This document shows positions 1-7,664 of a stretch of DNA of 13,230 nucleotides, in pieces; the stretch's first letter is position 1; every line of letters starts with the position of its first letter. The notes beneath the pieces were generated by a model. It did no database searches. It saw only the letters and a program-made list of their open reading frames with translations, and was not told the origin of the DNA. Source of the DNA: Allobrachymonas sp. (lineage in GTDB: Bacteria > Pseudomonadota > Gammaproteobacteria > Burkholderiales > Burkholderiaceae_C); NCBI GenBank assembly GCA_012036375.1, contig JAAUOI010000050.1:1-13230 (forward strand), in the 5' to 3' direction. Made by a program: the position numbers and the translations under genes.

Positions 1-2
1 GC

Positions 3-356
3 AGCGCAAACCCGCCGATCCACGAGCGCGTGGCTTATCGCGCTTTAACAGACTCTCAATGCACGCGCCATATCAGCAAACTTGCAACGCTCATACAGGC
101 TTGCAGCAACGCAGCACAAAGCGCGCTCACCAACGCTGGTCTGATCTGTCACGATGCCAAAGCAGAAGGCAAATATCTTTGGGTTCGTCATCCGCAATTT
201 AACGACAGCGCAGCTTTAGCTGAACAATTGGAGCGCATGCAAATCAGTTTAGCGCCCGGTCGCATATTCCGCCCAGATGGTTTAGCAACCCCATGGTTTC
301 GCCTCAACGTATCTTCACCCGTCAACTCTCTGATCAGAGCTTTACAGACAAGCTAA
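3..356 (+). CDS. C-terminal fragment of a MocR/PdxR-type (GntR family) aminotransferase-like regulator
   Basis: The reading frame is open to the left edge of the window, so only the last ~117 residues are present. The visible part matches the C-terminal small domain of fold-type I PLP aminotransferases as fused in MocR/PdxR regulators: an IHERVAYRAL-like helix, a RHISKL segment, a G-KYLWVRHP stretch, then LAPGRIFRPDG and PWFRLNVSSP near the end. In that family an N-terminal winged-helix DNA-binding domain precedes this domain, but it would lie outside the window. The PLP lysine is also outside, so activity cannot be judged. The first Met/Val codon inside the window (GTG at 30) is not a real start. 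The last 23 bases overlap the end of the convergent hydroxyacid dehydrogenase gene. A stand-alone class I aminotransferase is the main alternative. Confidence 0.62.
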   Translation, partial: SANPPIHERVAYRALTDSQCTRHISKLATLIQACSNAAQSALTNAGLICHDAKAEGKYLWVRHPQFNDSAALAEQLERMQISLAPGRIFRPDGLATPWFRLNVSSPVNSLIRALQTS

Positions 357-1359
357 ACGATAAGTCATTCAACCGATTGCTAAGCGCTTGGCTGTTAATT
401 GATAGGCGTTTTAGCTTGCCATGCACCAGATAGCCAATCAAGTTATCTGCCGCCAAATTCGCCATCGCCTTGCGCGTGGGCACGCTGGCGCTGCCGATGT
501 GGGGCGTGAGGACTACATTTTTAAGAGCAGTCAGCGCAGGATTGACGCGGGGCTCACCTTCAAATACATCCAAACCCGCGCCCAAGATTTTGTTGGCGGC
601 CAAAGCCGCAGCCAAGGCGTTTTCATCAATCAAGCCGCCGCGTCCGATATTCACAATCGTCGAAGTGGGCTTCATGAGAGCAATTTCTGTTGCACCCACC
701 GTGTGATGGTTCTCAGCTGAATAAGGCAACACCAAGACGATGTGATCCGCTTGGCGGAACAAGTCTTGTTTGCTCACATATCTCGCGTTGGCCTCTTGCT
801 CAAGCTCAGGTGCCAGCCGAGAGCGGTTGTGATAGATCACGTTCATGCCAAAACCATGCGCGCCGCGCCTGGCCACAGCGCGGCCAATGCGACCCATGCC
901 CAAGATGCCGAGCGTGCTGCCATGAATATCGCCACCGCAGAACATGTCGTAGCTCCACTTGTTCCACTGCCCTGCTCTCAAATAAGCCTCGCTCTCGCTC
1001 AAGCGCCGCGCCGTGGCCATTAGTAGCGTGAAGCCCATGTCAGCGGTCGTTTCCGTGAGCACATCGGGCGCATTGGTGGCCATCACGCCAGCGGCCGTCA
1101 TGGCGGGCACATCGAAATTGTTGTAGCCCACGGCCATGTTGGCGCAGATTTTCAAGTCAGGGCAGGCTTTGAGCAGCGCTGCATCAATGCGCTCGCCGCC
1201 GGTGGTGAACACGCCCACCTTGCCTTGCAGCCTGCGAATGAATTCTTCGCGTGGCCAGATCGTGTCCTCTTGATTCGATTCCACCTCGAAATGCTCGCCC
1301 AATTTAGCCAGCACTTCTGGGAACACAGCGCGGGCGACGAGGATTGATTGTTGGGTCAT
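334..1359 (-). CDS. 2-hydroxyacid dehydrogenase (D-glycerate dehydrogenase / glyoxylate-hydroxypyruvate reductase type)
   Basis: A 341-residue member of the D-isomer-specific 2-hydroxyacid dehydrogenase family, a cytosolic NAD(P)H-dependent reductase of 2-keto acids such as glyoxylate or hydroxypyruvate. The nucleotide-binding loop GILGMGRIG is at residues 151-159. The family's catalytic triad is visible as Arg240 in NIGRGGLIDE, Glu269 in DVFEGEP, and His287 in TPHIGSAS. VGYNNFDVP at 78-85 is the usual substrate-loop region. The exact substrate cannot be read from sequence. The ATG at 1357-1359 follows a weak AAAGG-type ribosome site. The protein ends with an extra ~20-residue serine/leucine-rich tail beyond the usual HGK ending. 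That tail overlaps the end of the convergent regulator gene by 23 bp and may result from loss of an earlier stop. The antiporter gene lies 67 bp upstream on the same strand, so cotranscription is possible. Confidence 0.93.
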   Translation of the reverse strand: MTQQSILVARAVFPEVLAKLGEHFEVESNQEDTIWPREEFIRRLQGKVGVFTTGGERIDAALLKACPDLKICANMAVGYNNFDVPAMTAAGVMATNAPDVLTETTADMGFTLLMATARRLSESEAYLRAGQWNKWSYDMFCGGDIHGSTLGILGMGRIGRAVARRGAHGFGMNVIYHNRSRLAPELEQEANARYVSKQDLFRQADHIVLVLPYSAENHHTVGATEIALMKPTSTIVNIGRGGLIDENALAAALAANKILGAGLDVFEGEPRVNPALTALKNVVLTPHIGSASVPTRKAMANLAADNLIGYLVHGKLKRLSINSQALSNRLNDLSFSLSVKL

Positions 1360-1426
1360 TTTTTAAGCCTTTTGAGCCGTTAGCCGGCATAAAAACTGCG
1401 CGGAATGCTATGGAATTGATAGTCTA

Positions 1427-2875
1427 TCAGCGGAACCAGATGAAGCTCATCACAATGAACAGCGGTATCAAAATACACACAGCCCAAACAATATAACCAA
1501 AGAAGCTCGGCATCTTCACGCCGCGATCTTCCACGATGGCTTTGACCATCAAGTTCGGCGCATTGCCGATGTAGGAATTCGCGCCCATGAACACGGCGCC
1601 TGCGGAAATCGCGGCCAAGGTAGGCGCGAGCGTAGTCATCAGCACTTGCGGGTCACCCCCTGCGAGATTGAAAAACACGAGGTAAGTTGGCGCGTTGTCG
1701 AGGAATGAACTGAGCAGGCCCGTCGCCCAAAAATAGGCCAGCGGGCTGGGTGTGCCGTCTGCGCGGGTCACGCTCGCCACAATCGCGCCAAACGGCCCAT
1801 CGATACCCGCTTTGAGCATCGCAATCACAGGAATGATGGTGAGGAAAATGCCTGCAAACAACTTGGCGACCTCTTGCATTGGCCCCCAAGAGAATTGGTT
1901 CGCCTCATGCACAGAATTCGCTGTAATTTTGAGCGAGAGCACGGTCACTGCGATCAGCCCTAAATCGCGCACGATACCTTGCAAGCCCACTTCTGTGCCC
2001 ATCACATCGAAGTTCACGCCCGGCTTCCAAATACCGCTCATCAGCACCAAGCCCATGATGCAGATCAGCAAGATGAAATTCGCTTGGCCATCGAAACCGA
2101 TGCCTTTGGAGTCAGGCGTTGGGTCAAACTTCAAGACCTCTTCACGCTTGTGATAGTAGTAAGAATCCATCGCATAAAAAATCGCCAGCAGCGAGCCGAC
2201 CATGAACAGCGTCTCGGGGAAGATGTATTTCACCGTCCAGAAAAAATCCACGCCTTTGAGGAAGCCCAGAAACAGCGGCGGATCGCCCAGCGGCGTGAGC
2301 GAGCCACCCGCATTGCTCACGATGAAGATGAAGAACACAAAGACATGCATTTTGTGCTGCCGATTGTCATTGGCGCGAATCAGCGGGCGAATCAGCAGCA
2401 TCGAAGCACCCGTGGTGCCCATGAAGCTCGCCGCCACCGCGCCAATCGCCAAAATCGCCGTATTCAAGCCCGGGCTGCCGTGCAAATTACCTTTGATGTA
2501 AATCCCGCCTGAGACGGCAAACAGCGCGGTTAGCAAAATCACAAACGGAATGTATTCCGCCAGCAGCGCATGCACAAAGGCCGCACCCGCCGCGCCCGCA
2601 CCAAACTTCACAGCAAACGGCACGAGAAACAGCAGCGCCCAAAACGCCGCTACCTTGCCAAAATGATGGTGCCAAAACTTAGGTGTCAGCAACGGGCACA
2701 GCGCGATGCACAGCAAAATCCCAGCGAACGGAATGCCCCACAGCGCGGTGAGTTGCTTGCCGTCAATGTCTGCGGCAAAGCTGCTGGTTGAGGCAAAAAG
2801 CAAGGCCAGCAAAGCCAGCAATTTCAGTCCACGATTTGATTCAGCGCCTGTTTCAGGTCGTAAGAGCACGGTCAT
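1427..2875 (-). CDS. Sodium:proton antiporter / CitMHS-like ion transporter (IT superfamily)
   Basis: A 482-residue polytopic inner-membrane protein of the ion-transporter superfamily (NhaD/CitMHS-like), probably exchanging Na+ for H+. Diagnostic stretches are GTTGASMLLIRP at residues 153-164, SNAGGSLTPLGDPPLFLG at 187-204, SSFLDNAPTYLVFF at 389-402, and GANSYIGNAPNLMVKAI at 431-447. The paired half-helix motifs with Asp-Asn-Ala-Pro and Gly-Asn-Ala-Pro-Asn are typical of this superfamily. About 11 to 12 hydrophobic segments are visible. Residues 16-35 look like a Sec signal sequence ending SSFA/AD, so the N-terminus may be cleaved or act as an extra membrane segment. The start is supported by GGAG at 2883-2886, seven bases upstream of the ATG. 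The stop codon falls in a 13-bp perfect palindrome (1417-1429). Citrate or another carboxylate is an alternative substrate, since the family is often named putative citrate transporter. Confidence 0.88.
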   Translation of the reverse strand: MTVLLRPETGAESNRGLKLLALLALLFASTSSFAADIDGKQLTALWGIPFAGILLCIALCPLLTPKFWHHHFGKVAAFWALLFLVPFAVKFGAGAAGAAFVHALLAEYIPFVILLTALFAVSGGIYIKGNLHGSPGLNTAILAIGAVAASFMGTTGASMLLIRPLIRANDNRQHKMHVFVFFIFIVSNAGGSLTPLGDPPLFLGFLKGVDFFWTVKYIFPETLFMVGSLLAIFYAMDSYYYHKREEVLKFDPTPDSKGIGFDGQANFILLICIMGLVLMSGIWKPGVNFDVMGTEVGLQGIVRDLGLIAVTVLSLKITANSVHEANQFSWGPMQEVAKLFAGIFLTIIPVIAMLKAGIDGPFGAIVASVTRADGTPSPLAYFWATGLLSSFLDNAPTYLVFFNLAGGDPQVLMTTLAPTLAAISAGAVFMGANSYIGNAPNLMVKAIVEDRGVKMPSFFGYIVWAVCILIPLFIVMSFIWFR

Positions 2876-2901
2876 GCAAAGTCTCCAAATATTCTGCCTA
2901 G

Positions 2902-2952
2902 GAAGCCTCTGAGCAAGTCTGCTTCGTCCGATTTGACTTGTTGAAAGGCTTC
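2902..2952. repeat. Imperfect palindrome with IS5-like ends (possible mini-element or 5'-UTR hairpin)
   Basis: The 18-base arms at 2902-2919 (GAAGCCTCTGAGCAAGTC) and 2935-2952 (inverted complement GAAGCCTTTCAACAAGTC) pair at 15 of 18 positions around a 15-base loop. The arm sequence resembles the terminal inverted repeat of IS5-family elements as I remember it (GGAAG...GAACAAGTC). The flanks CTAG (2898-2901) and TTAG (2953-2956) fit the YTAR target of IS5-type transposition. There is no transposase. The element lies 26 bp upstream of the antiporter start codon, so it could also fold in that gene's leader mRNA. A REP-like palindrome is an alternative. Confidence 0.5.
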
Positions 2953-3051
2953 TTAGATTATGCCCAGCCGACCTTGGCTCTTCCTTGCGCTACGCTTGCG
3001 GGCGGCTGACATTGCAGTTTGCAAGCCATCACCCTTGCGTGATCGAAGTAC

Positions 3052-3393
3052 TTAACTCACATCCGCAGGCGGTGCACCCCAGTTATTGCTTTCGCTTTGG
3101 CTGCCTTGAACCATGAAATAAATCAAAATCAAGATGCCAATGAAGGGGACGAAGCAAATCAGCAGCCACCAACCGCTTTTGCCAATGTCGTGCAAGCGGC
3201 GCACGCCGGCTGCGATGCCGGGGAGCAAGAGCGCCAAGGATGCAATCGTGCCGAGAATGGACAGGACAACGCTCAGGACGATGATGGTGATGAACTGAAA
3301 CAAGAAAAACCACCAGTATTCTGAGCGGCTGGCGCGGCCGTCGAAATCGACGTATTTGGTCAAGCAGGTGACGACTGCGGTTTTGATGTCCAT
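3052..3393 (-). CDS. DUF805 family small integral membrane protein
   Basis: A 113-residue inner-membrane protein of the DUF805 family (E. coli YhaH/YiaW type), whose function is not established. It starts MDIKTAVVTCLTKYVDFDGRASRSEYW; the segment with aromatic and Gly-Arg-x-SR-EYW residues is the family's entry motif. Two to three hydrophobic helices follow, and then the conserved GVRRLHDIGKSGWW motif, another membrane helix, and a short polar tail. The open frame extends 13 codons further upstream to a Met at 3432. I chose the ATG at 3391-3393 because AGGAG (3400-3404) sits six bases before it and family members begin there. It lies 47 bp downstream of the EamA gene on the same strand, so it may be the last gene of the SDR-LysE-EamA transcript or have its own promoter. 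Confidence 0.9.
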   Translation of the reverse strand: MDIKTAVVTCLTKYVDFDGRASRSEYWWFFLFQFITIIVLSVVLSILGTIASLALLLPGIAAGVRRLHDIGKSGWWLLICFVPFIGILILIYFMVQGSQSESNNWGAPPADVS

Positions 3394-3399
3394 CTGAAA

Positions 3400-3404
3400 C
3401 TCCT
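3400..3404 (-). promoter_or_regulatory. Ribosome binding site that fixes the DUF805 start
   Basis: AGGAG on the minus strand, six bases upstream of the ATG at 3391-3393. The upstream in-frame Met at 3432 has no comparable site, so the shorter protein is preferred. Confidence 0.7.
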
Positions 3405-3429
3405 GTTGTGGTTTAAAAATCTTCGCTTG

Positions 3430-3449
3430 CATCGCCCTCTTCAGCGATG
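3430..3449 (-). terminator. Weak stem-loop over the EamA stop codon, possible terminator
   Basis: On the minus strand CATCGC and GCGATG form a perfect 6-bp stem around an 8-base loop that contains the TGA of the EamA gene. A run of five T follows, but only about ten bases further on. That spacing is poor for an intrinsic terminator, and the DUF805 gene begins shortly after. It could equally be chance or an attenuating hairpin. Confidence 0.25.
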
Positions 3450-4340
3450 TGCCCTGATGCTAGCCAATATTCCGCTAATAAACAAGACGCTGGCGATCCA
3501 TTGCGCGGCGCTTGGCCATTGGCCATCCCAAGCGAATGAATAAATCAGTGCAAAAATCGTCTCGCTCACGATCAGTTGGCCGCACAGGCTGGCGCTTAAA
3601 TGTTGGCTGGCGATGTTCCACAGAATCGTGGCCAACCAAGCTGCGCCGATGCCTGTTGCTACCATTAGCGTAGCAGCCAGCGCAATATCCTTGCCGGCGA
3701 GAAGCTCTTTTGGCGTTGAACCAGCGGCTGCCCAGAGCAGCAATGCGCCCAAACCTGTGGCCACGCCGAGCCAATTGGCCCATTGCGTTGCGCTGACTTG
3801 CGTGTGTTTTTTCAGCCATGCGGCGTTGAGCAAACCGAAAGCCGTCCAGCAGGCCATCGAGGCGACTGAGAATGCAATGCCGCGCCAGAAATAGATTTGA
3901 TCGCCGCTCGATAAGGTTTGCGAGCTGCCATGAGACGAAGTCATCATCAATGCCAAACCTGCGCCCGTGAGGATCAAGCCGGGGATCAGTGCCTTCCAAG
4001 ACAAGCCCGCAGGCTTGCCCAAAATCATCATCCACAGCGGAATCGTGCCGATGATGAGGCTGGGCACTTCGGTGCCAGCATCGCGGATGCCATAGACGAG
4101 AAGTAGGTAGTAGCCCGTGAATCCTAAAAAGCTCATGAGCAGCGCAAACCGTGCCTGCGGCCAAGTTGGCCAAGTGCGATTCTTCGCGAGCAGCATCAAA
4201 GCGAACGCGAGCAAACCGTAAGAGACAAAGCGCCCCGCCGTGAAATCCACCGCGCCCACGCTGGGCACCATGCGCGGCGCAACGAATACAAGCCCCCACA
4301 ACGCTCCTGCGGCGAGCCCTGCTCCGATGCCAAACCACAT
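3441..4340 (-). CDS. DMT superfamily transporter (EamA-type permease)
   Basis: A 299-residue inner-membrane permease of the drug/metabolite transporter superfamily, EamA type. Members usually export amino acids, metabolites or toxic compounds; the substrate here cannot be read. The protein has about ten hydrophobic segments in two repeats. It opens with WFGIGAGLAAGALWGLVFVAPR, has a GTIPLWMMIL-like helix in the first repeat, and ends with SETIFALIYSFAWDGQWP and a final helix with SGILASIRAHR, a usual EamA closing pattern. The ATG (4338-4340) begins directly after the LysE stop codon (4341-4343) with no spacing, so translational coupling is likely. Length is normal for the family and the frame is intact. 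It is the third gene of an SDR-LysE-EamA operon, with two unrelated exporters side by side. Confidence 0.9.
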   Translation of the reverse strand: MWFGIGAGLAAGALWGLVFVAPRMVPSVGAVDFTAGRFVSYGLLAFALMLLAKNRTWPTWPQARFALLMSFLGFTGYYLLLVYGIRDAGTEVPSLIIGTIPLWMMILGKPAGLSWKALIPGLILTGAGLALMMTSSHGSSQTLSSGDQIYFWRGIAFSVASMACWTAFGLLNAAWLKKHTQVSATQWANWLGVATGLGALLLWAAAGSTPKELLAGKDIALAATLMVATGIGAAWLATILWNIASQHLSASLCGQLIVSETIFALIYSFAWDGQWPSAAQWIASVLFISGILASIRAHR

Positions 4341-4981
4341 TTAATCGGCTGCCGAAAGTACGAGACGCAGGCTGAGAGCACCCATGACCGTTGCTGCCAC
4401 GCGATCCACCGCCGTCTTCGCACGCAGGTAAAACGAGCGCGGACCGCTCGAAGAAAGTACGAGCACCGTGAGCGCATACCAACTGTTTCCATCACAAACA
4501 CGCCAGCCATCACGAGCAGCGCAGCAATCAATGGAAACAGCGCGGGCAGCAAGGCTGCAAACACGCTGCCATACACGATGGCAGCTTTGGGATTGCTGAT
4601 TTGCGTGAGCAGACCAAGGCGAAAAGAAGCCCACAAACTGACTTTCTCTGCTTTGACATCCTGCATTGCTACTTCAAGTGGTTGCGGCGCAGATTTCCAA
4701 ATACTCCACGCCATCCACGCCAAATACAAGCCGACTACCACCTTCAACACCGAATACAGCAAAGGCACAGCGGTCAGCACAGCATGCAAGCCTGCTAAAC
4801 ACAGCCCAGCAATCAAGGTGGCGCCTAAGCCTAGCCCGAGCGATACAGCCAAACCATCTGCACGCGACCGCGCCACCGCCGTGCGCGCCGCCATCACAAA
4901 ACTCGGCCCGGGGCTGATCACGCCGGCCACCAAAGCCAACAAAATCAAACCGACTGACATCAAATAACTTGGTAATTCCAT
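4341..4981 (-). CDS. LysE/RhtB family exporter, interrupted by one frameshift
   Basis: A small inner-membrane amino-acid-type exporter of the LysE/RhtB family. The N-terminal part (4981 down to about 4485) has the family hallmark GVISPGPSFVMAARTA near residues 21-36, AVSLGLGLGATL, and LLTQISNPKAAIVYGS around residues 122-140, with five hydrophobic helices. After VFVMET the frame breaks. One base is missing near 4480-4483, and adding it gives VFVMETVWYALTVLVLSS followed by FYLRAKTAVDRVAATVMGAL, the normal last helix and ending, with stop at 4341. The restored length of 213 residues is normal for the family. Without correction the frame runs on to 4196 as unrelated sequence. The start codon lies three bases after the SDR stop codon, so the genes are coupled. 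The frameshift is probably a sequence error. Confidence 0.85.
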
Positions 4982-4984
4982 TTA

Positions 4985-5767
4985 CTAAACCCCAAATCCA
5001 TCATCAGCCGCAATCACCGCCCCATTGATGAAATCACTCTCCCGCGAACACAGCATCACCAAAAGCGCATCCAAATCCGAAGCCTTGCCTACTCGCTTGC
5101 GCGGCAACATTTGCACCAACTTTTGGCCTTGTTCGGTTTGCCAGTGGTGGTGATTGATCTCGGTGTCGATATAGCCGGGGCAGATCGCGTTGACGTTGAT
5201 GCCGTATTTGCCCCACTCCACCGCCATCGCTTTCGTCATGTGCACCACGGCAGCCTTGCTCATGCAATACACACCGATTTGCGGCAAGACCTTCAAGCCT
5301 GCCATGGAAGCGATATTCACGATGCGCCCGCCGGTATAAGTGCCGGGCGCTGCGCCTTTTGCGCGGGCGAGCATGCGTTTGCCCACCTCTTGCGCGACGA
5401 AGAATGAGCCGCGCGTATTCGTATTAAAAATAAAGTCGTAATCTTCTTCGCTCACATCGGTGATTTTTTGTGTGGTCGAGACGCCGGAGTTGTTGATCAA
5501 AATATCAATCGGGCCGACTTCTGTTTCCGCATGTGCCACGGCTGATTTGATGCTCACCGTATCGGTCACGTCCAGCGCCACCACATGGGCGCTGCCGCCT
5601 TCGGCTTCAATCTCAGCTCGCAATTCTTTGAGCTTGTCAACACGGCGGCTTGCCAGCACCACATCTGCGCCCGCCTTGGCAAGTGTTTTGGCGAATTGCG
5701 TGCCGAGGCCGCTGGAAGCGCCCGTCACCAACGCGACGCGGCCAGAGAGATCAAGTTCGTATGCCAT
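4985..5767 (-). CDS. Short-chain dehydrogenase/reductase (SDR family oxidoreductase)
   Basis: A 260-residue classical SDR, a cytosolic NAD(P)(H)-dependent oxidoreductase with a Rossmann fold. TGASSGLG at residues 15-22 is the cofactor loop, with ASRR at 39-42. NNSG at 92-95 is the structural motif, and Asn117 is the likely catalytic Asn. The catalytic set is Ser154, Tyr167 and Lys171 (YCMSK), followed by NAICPGYIDTEI. The Arg pair after the second beta strand suggests NADP, which is inference. The substrate is unknown; similar proteins are annotated as 3-oxoacyl or 3-hydroxyacyl reductases. The ATG at 5765-5767 has an AGAGGA-like ribosome site about 10 bases upstream. It is the first gene of the SDR-LysE-EamA operon and is divergent from ETF-QO. 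The frame is intact. Confidence 0.93.
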   Translation of the reverse strand: MAYELDLSGRVALVTGASSGLGTQFAKTLAKAGADVVLASRRVDKLKELRAEIEAEGGSAHVVALDVTDTVSIKSAVAHAETEVGPIDILINNSGVSTTQKITDVSEEDYDFIFNTNTRGSFFVAQEVGKRMLARAKGAAPGTYTGGRIVNIASMAGLKVLPQIGVYCMSKAAVVHMTKAMAVEWGKYGINVNAICPGYIDTEINHHHWQTEQGQKLVQMLPRKRVGKASDLDALLVMLCSRESDFINGAVIAADDGFGV

Positions 5768-5834
5768 TAGGGAGTCCTCTTTAATTGATAGCAGTCAATG
5801 TGAAGAATTGCAGAGCTTCGCGCCCTAAAATCTC

Positions 5835-5860
5835 ATTCAATTCGATTCAACCATTATCAA
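5835..5860. promoter_or_regulatory. TCAA repeats at 10-bp spacing in the divergent SDR/ETF-QO intergenic region
   Basis: ATTCAA occurs at 5835-5840 and again at 5845-5850, and a third TCAA at 5857-5860. All three are in register at 10 bp, which puts them on the same face of the helix. They lie 14 to 38 bp before the ETF-QO start, where an operator or promoter for the divergent genes would be. No clear -35/-10 pair could be assigned. It may be chance in an AT-rich stretch. Confidence 0.25.
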
Positions 5861-5873
5861 CGAGACTTCCCCC

Positions 5874-7572
5874 ATGAACTCAGCAGAAATTCTTGCATCC
5901 CACGGTCCTCGCGAATCCATGGAATACGACGTAGTCATCGTCGGCGCTGGCCCCGGCGGGCTGGCCACGGCGATTCGCTTGAAGCAAAAAGCGGCAGAGA
6001 CGGGTAAAGACATTTCAGTCGTCGTGATTGAAAAAGGCTCAGAGCCCGGCGCTCACATCCTCTCGGGCGCGATCATGGATCCAAGGGCTTTGACCGAGCT
6101 AATTCCCGACTGGAAAGAAAAAGGCGCACCGCTCAATCAAGAAGTGACCGACGACGCGATCATGTTTTTCAGCGAGAAGAACGCCGTGCGCGTGCCCGGC
6201 CTGTTCGTTCCACCGAATTTAGCGAATCATGGCAACTACATCATCAGCCTCTCCAATCTCGTGAAATGGATGGCGCAGCAGGCTGAAGCGCTTGGCGTAG
6301 AAATTTTCCCCGGCTTCTCGGCAGCAGAAGTTTTGTACAACGATGACGATTCGGTGAAGGGCGTTGCCACCGGCAATGTGGGCATCAGCAAGGAAGGCGA
6401 AGTCACTGGCGATTTCCAGCTGGGCATGGAATTGCTAGGCAAATACACGGTGTTTGCCGAAGGCGCACGCGGGCATTTGGGCAAGCAGCTCATTGCCAAA
6501 TACAAATTGGACGAAGGCAAAGATCCGCAGAGTTTTGGCATCGGCATCAAAGAGCTGTGGGAAATTGACCCTGCCCGCCACCAGCCCGGCCTCGTACTGC
6601 ACAGCGCTGGCTGGCCGATGGATTCCAACACCTATGGCGGCGCATTCCTCTATCACCTTGAAAACAACCAAGTCGCACTCGGCTTCGTCGTCGGCCTCAA
6701 CTACGAGAACCCCTACCTTAGCCCGTTTGAAGAAATGCAGCGCTGGAAGACGCACCCCAATATTCGCTGGTATCTCGAAGGCGACGAGTCCAAAGGCATC
6801 AAAGCAGCCAAACGCATTGGCTACGGCGCACGCGCCATCAATTCGAGTGGCTTGCTCTCGCTTCCCAAAACCGTGTTCCCCGGCGGTGCGCTGATTGGCT
6901 GCAATGCGGGCTACCTCAACGTTGGCCGCATTAAAGGCAGCCATGCCGCGATTAAAACCGGCATGCTCGCCGCCGATGCCGCATTCGATGCAGTTCAAGC
7001 AGGCCGCCAGCATGATGAACTCGCCGCCTACCCAGAAGCCTTTGAGAAGAGCTGGCTCAAAGTTGAGTTGCACAAAGACCGCAACTTCAAAAACTGGTTC
7101 AAAAAAGGCCTCGGCCGTTGGCACGCTGATGAACGGCTTCGAGCAATTCGCCCTGCGCGGCCACATCCCGTGGACAATTCACCGCACCAAGGCCGATCAC
7201 GAATGCTTGAAACCCGCCCGCGAATGCCAAGAGATCAAATACCCCAAGCCCGATGGCAAGCTCACGTTTGACCGCCTCTCCAGCGTCTTCATCAGCAACA
7301 CGAATCACGCCGAAAACCAGCCTGCGCATTTAACGCTCAAAGACACCAGCGTGCCCGTCAATACCAATTTCATCACCTACGCCGGGCCTGAAGGCCGCTA
7401 CTGCCCAGCTGGCGTGTATGAATACGTGCGCGATGATGCCGGCAAAGACCGCCTGCAAATCAACGCGCAAAACTGCGTGCACTGCAAAACCTGCGACATC
7501 AAAGACCCCACGCAAAACATCGTTTGGGTTACGCCCGAGGGCGGCGGCGGGCCGAATTACGTTGGCATGTAA
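5874..7572 (+). CDS. Electron transfer flavoprotein-ubiquinone oxidoreductase (ETF-QO), with one frameshift
   Basis: A membrane-associated FAD and [4Fe-4S] enzyme that passes electrons from reduced ETF, loaded by acyl-CoA and amino-acid dehydrogenases, to ubiquinone. The FAD loop VGAGPGGLATA is at residues 23-33, and PGAHILSGAIMDP is at 58-70. FVVGLNYENPYLSPFEEMQRWKTHP-type sequence in mid-protein is typical of ETF-QO. The cluster cysteines are coded at 7402-7404 (CPAGVYEY), 7474-7476, 7483-7485 and 7492-7494 (NCVHCKTCDIKDP), followed by the terminal PEGGGGPNYVGM. The frame changes once, at 7101-7117. Removing one C at 7115/7116 gives WFKKGLGVGTLMNGFEQF; an error in the A run at 7101-7106 is the alternative. 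The corrected length of 565 residues is normal. Uncorrected, the first frame ends at 7271 without the cluster. No etfA/etfB genes are nearby. Confidence 0.93.
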
Positions 7573-7575
7573 TTT

Positions 7576-7591
7576 CGTGATATTTTTCACA
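7576..7591. promoter_or_regulatory. CRP-like palindrome between ETF-QO and the TAXI genes
   Basis: CGTGA-TATTTT-TCACA matches the CRP/FNR-superfamily half-site pattern TGTGA-N6-TCACA at nine of ten positions. It sits in a longer AT-rich inverted repeat (7571-7580 against 7587-7596, 9 of 10 pairs). Its centre is about 81 bp before the first TAXI start codon, but no convincing promoter is placed relative to it. Because it starts on the ETF-QO stop codon, it might instead be a weak transcript-end hairpin, although no T run follows. Confidence 0.35.
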
Positions 7592-7664
7592 AAATTCAGG
7601 TGATTGAGGTTTATCCCTGTATTCACGGGAAGAAGCCACTTGTGACGTGCGCTAACATGGTCTC

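Noticed and set aside
1417..1429. 13-bp perfect palindrome TGATAGTCTATCA at the antiporter stop codon
   Set aside because: A one-base loop cannot fold into a useful hairpin, no T run follows, and a site this short at a gene end is not convincing as an operator.
3475..4482. Long minus-strand open frame (335 codons) overlapping the EamA and LysE genes
   Set aside because: It is rich in Arg, His and Cys, with no membrane helices or motifs, and overlaps a clear EamA gene in another frame. Its right end merely contains part of the correct LysE region in a non-coding frame.
7101..7108. A6G slippery-looking run in ETF-QO as a programmed frameshift
   Set aside because: A -1 slip at this heptamer would move to the wrong frame. 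The sequence needs the opposite shift, and ETF-QO is not known to use recoding.
6435..7166. 243-codon open frame antisense to ETF-QO
   Set aside because: It is a mirror of a well-conserved coding region, with no recognisable domain and no ribosome site.
7610..7640. CCCTGTATTCACGGG as a terminator after ETF-QO
   Set aside because: Only three base pairs form before mismatches and there is no T run.
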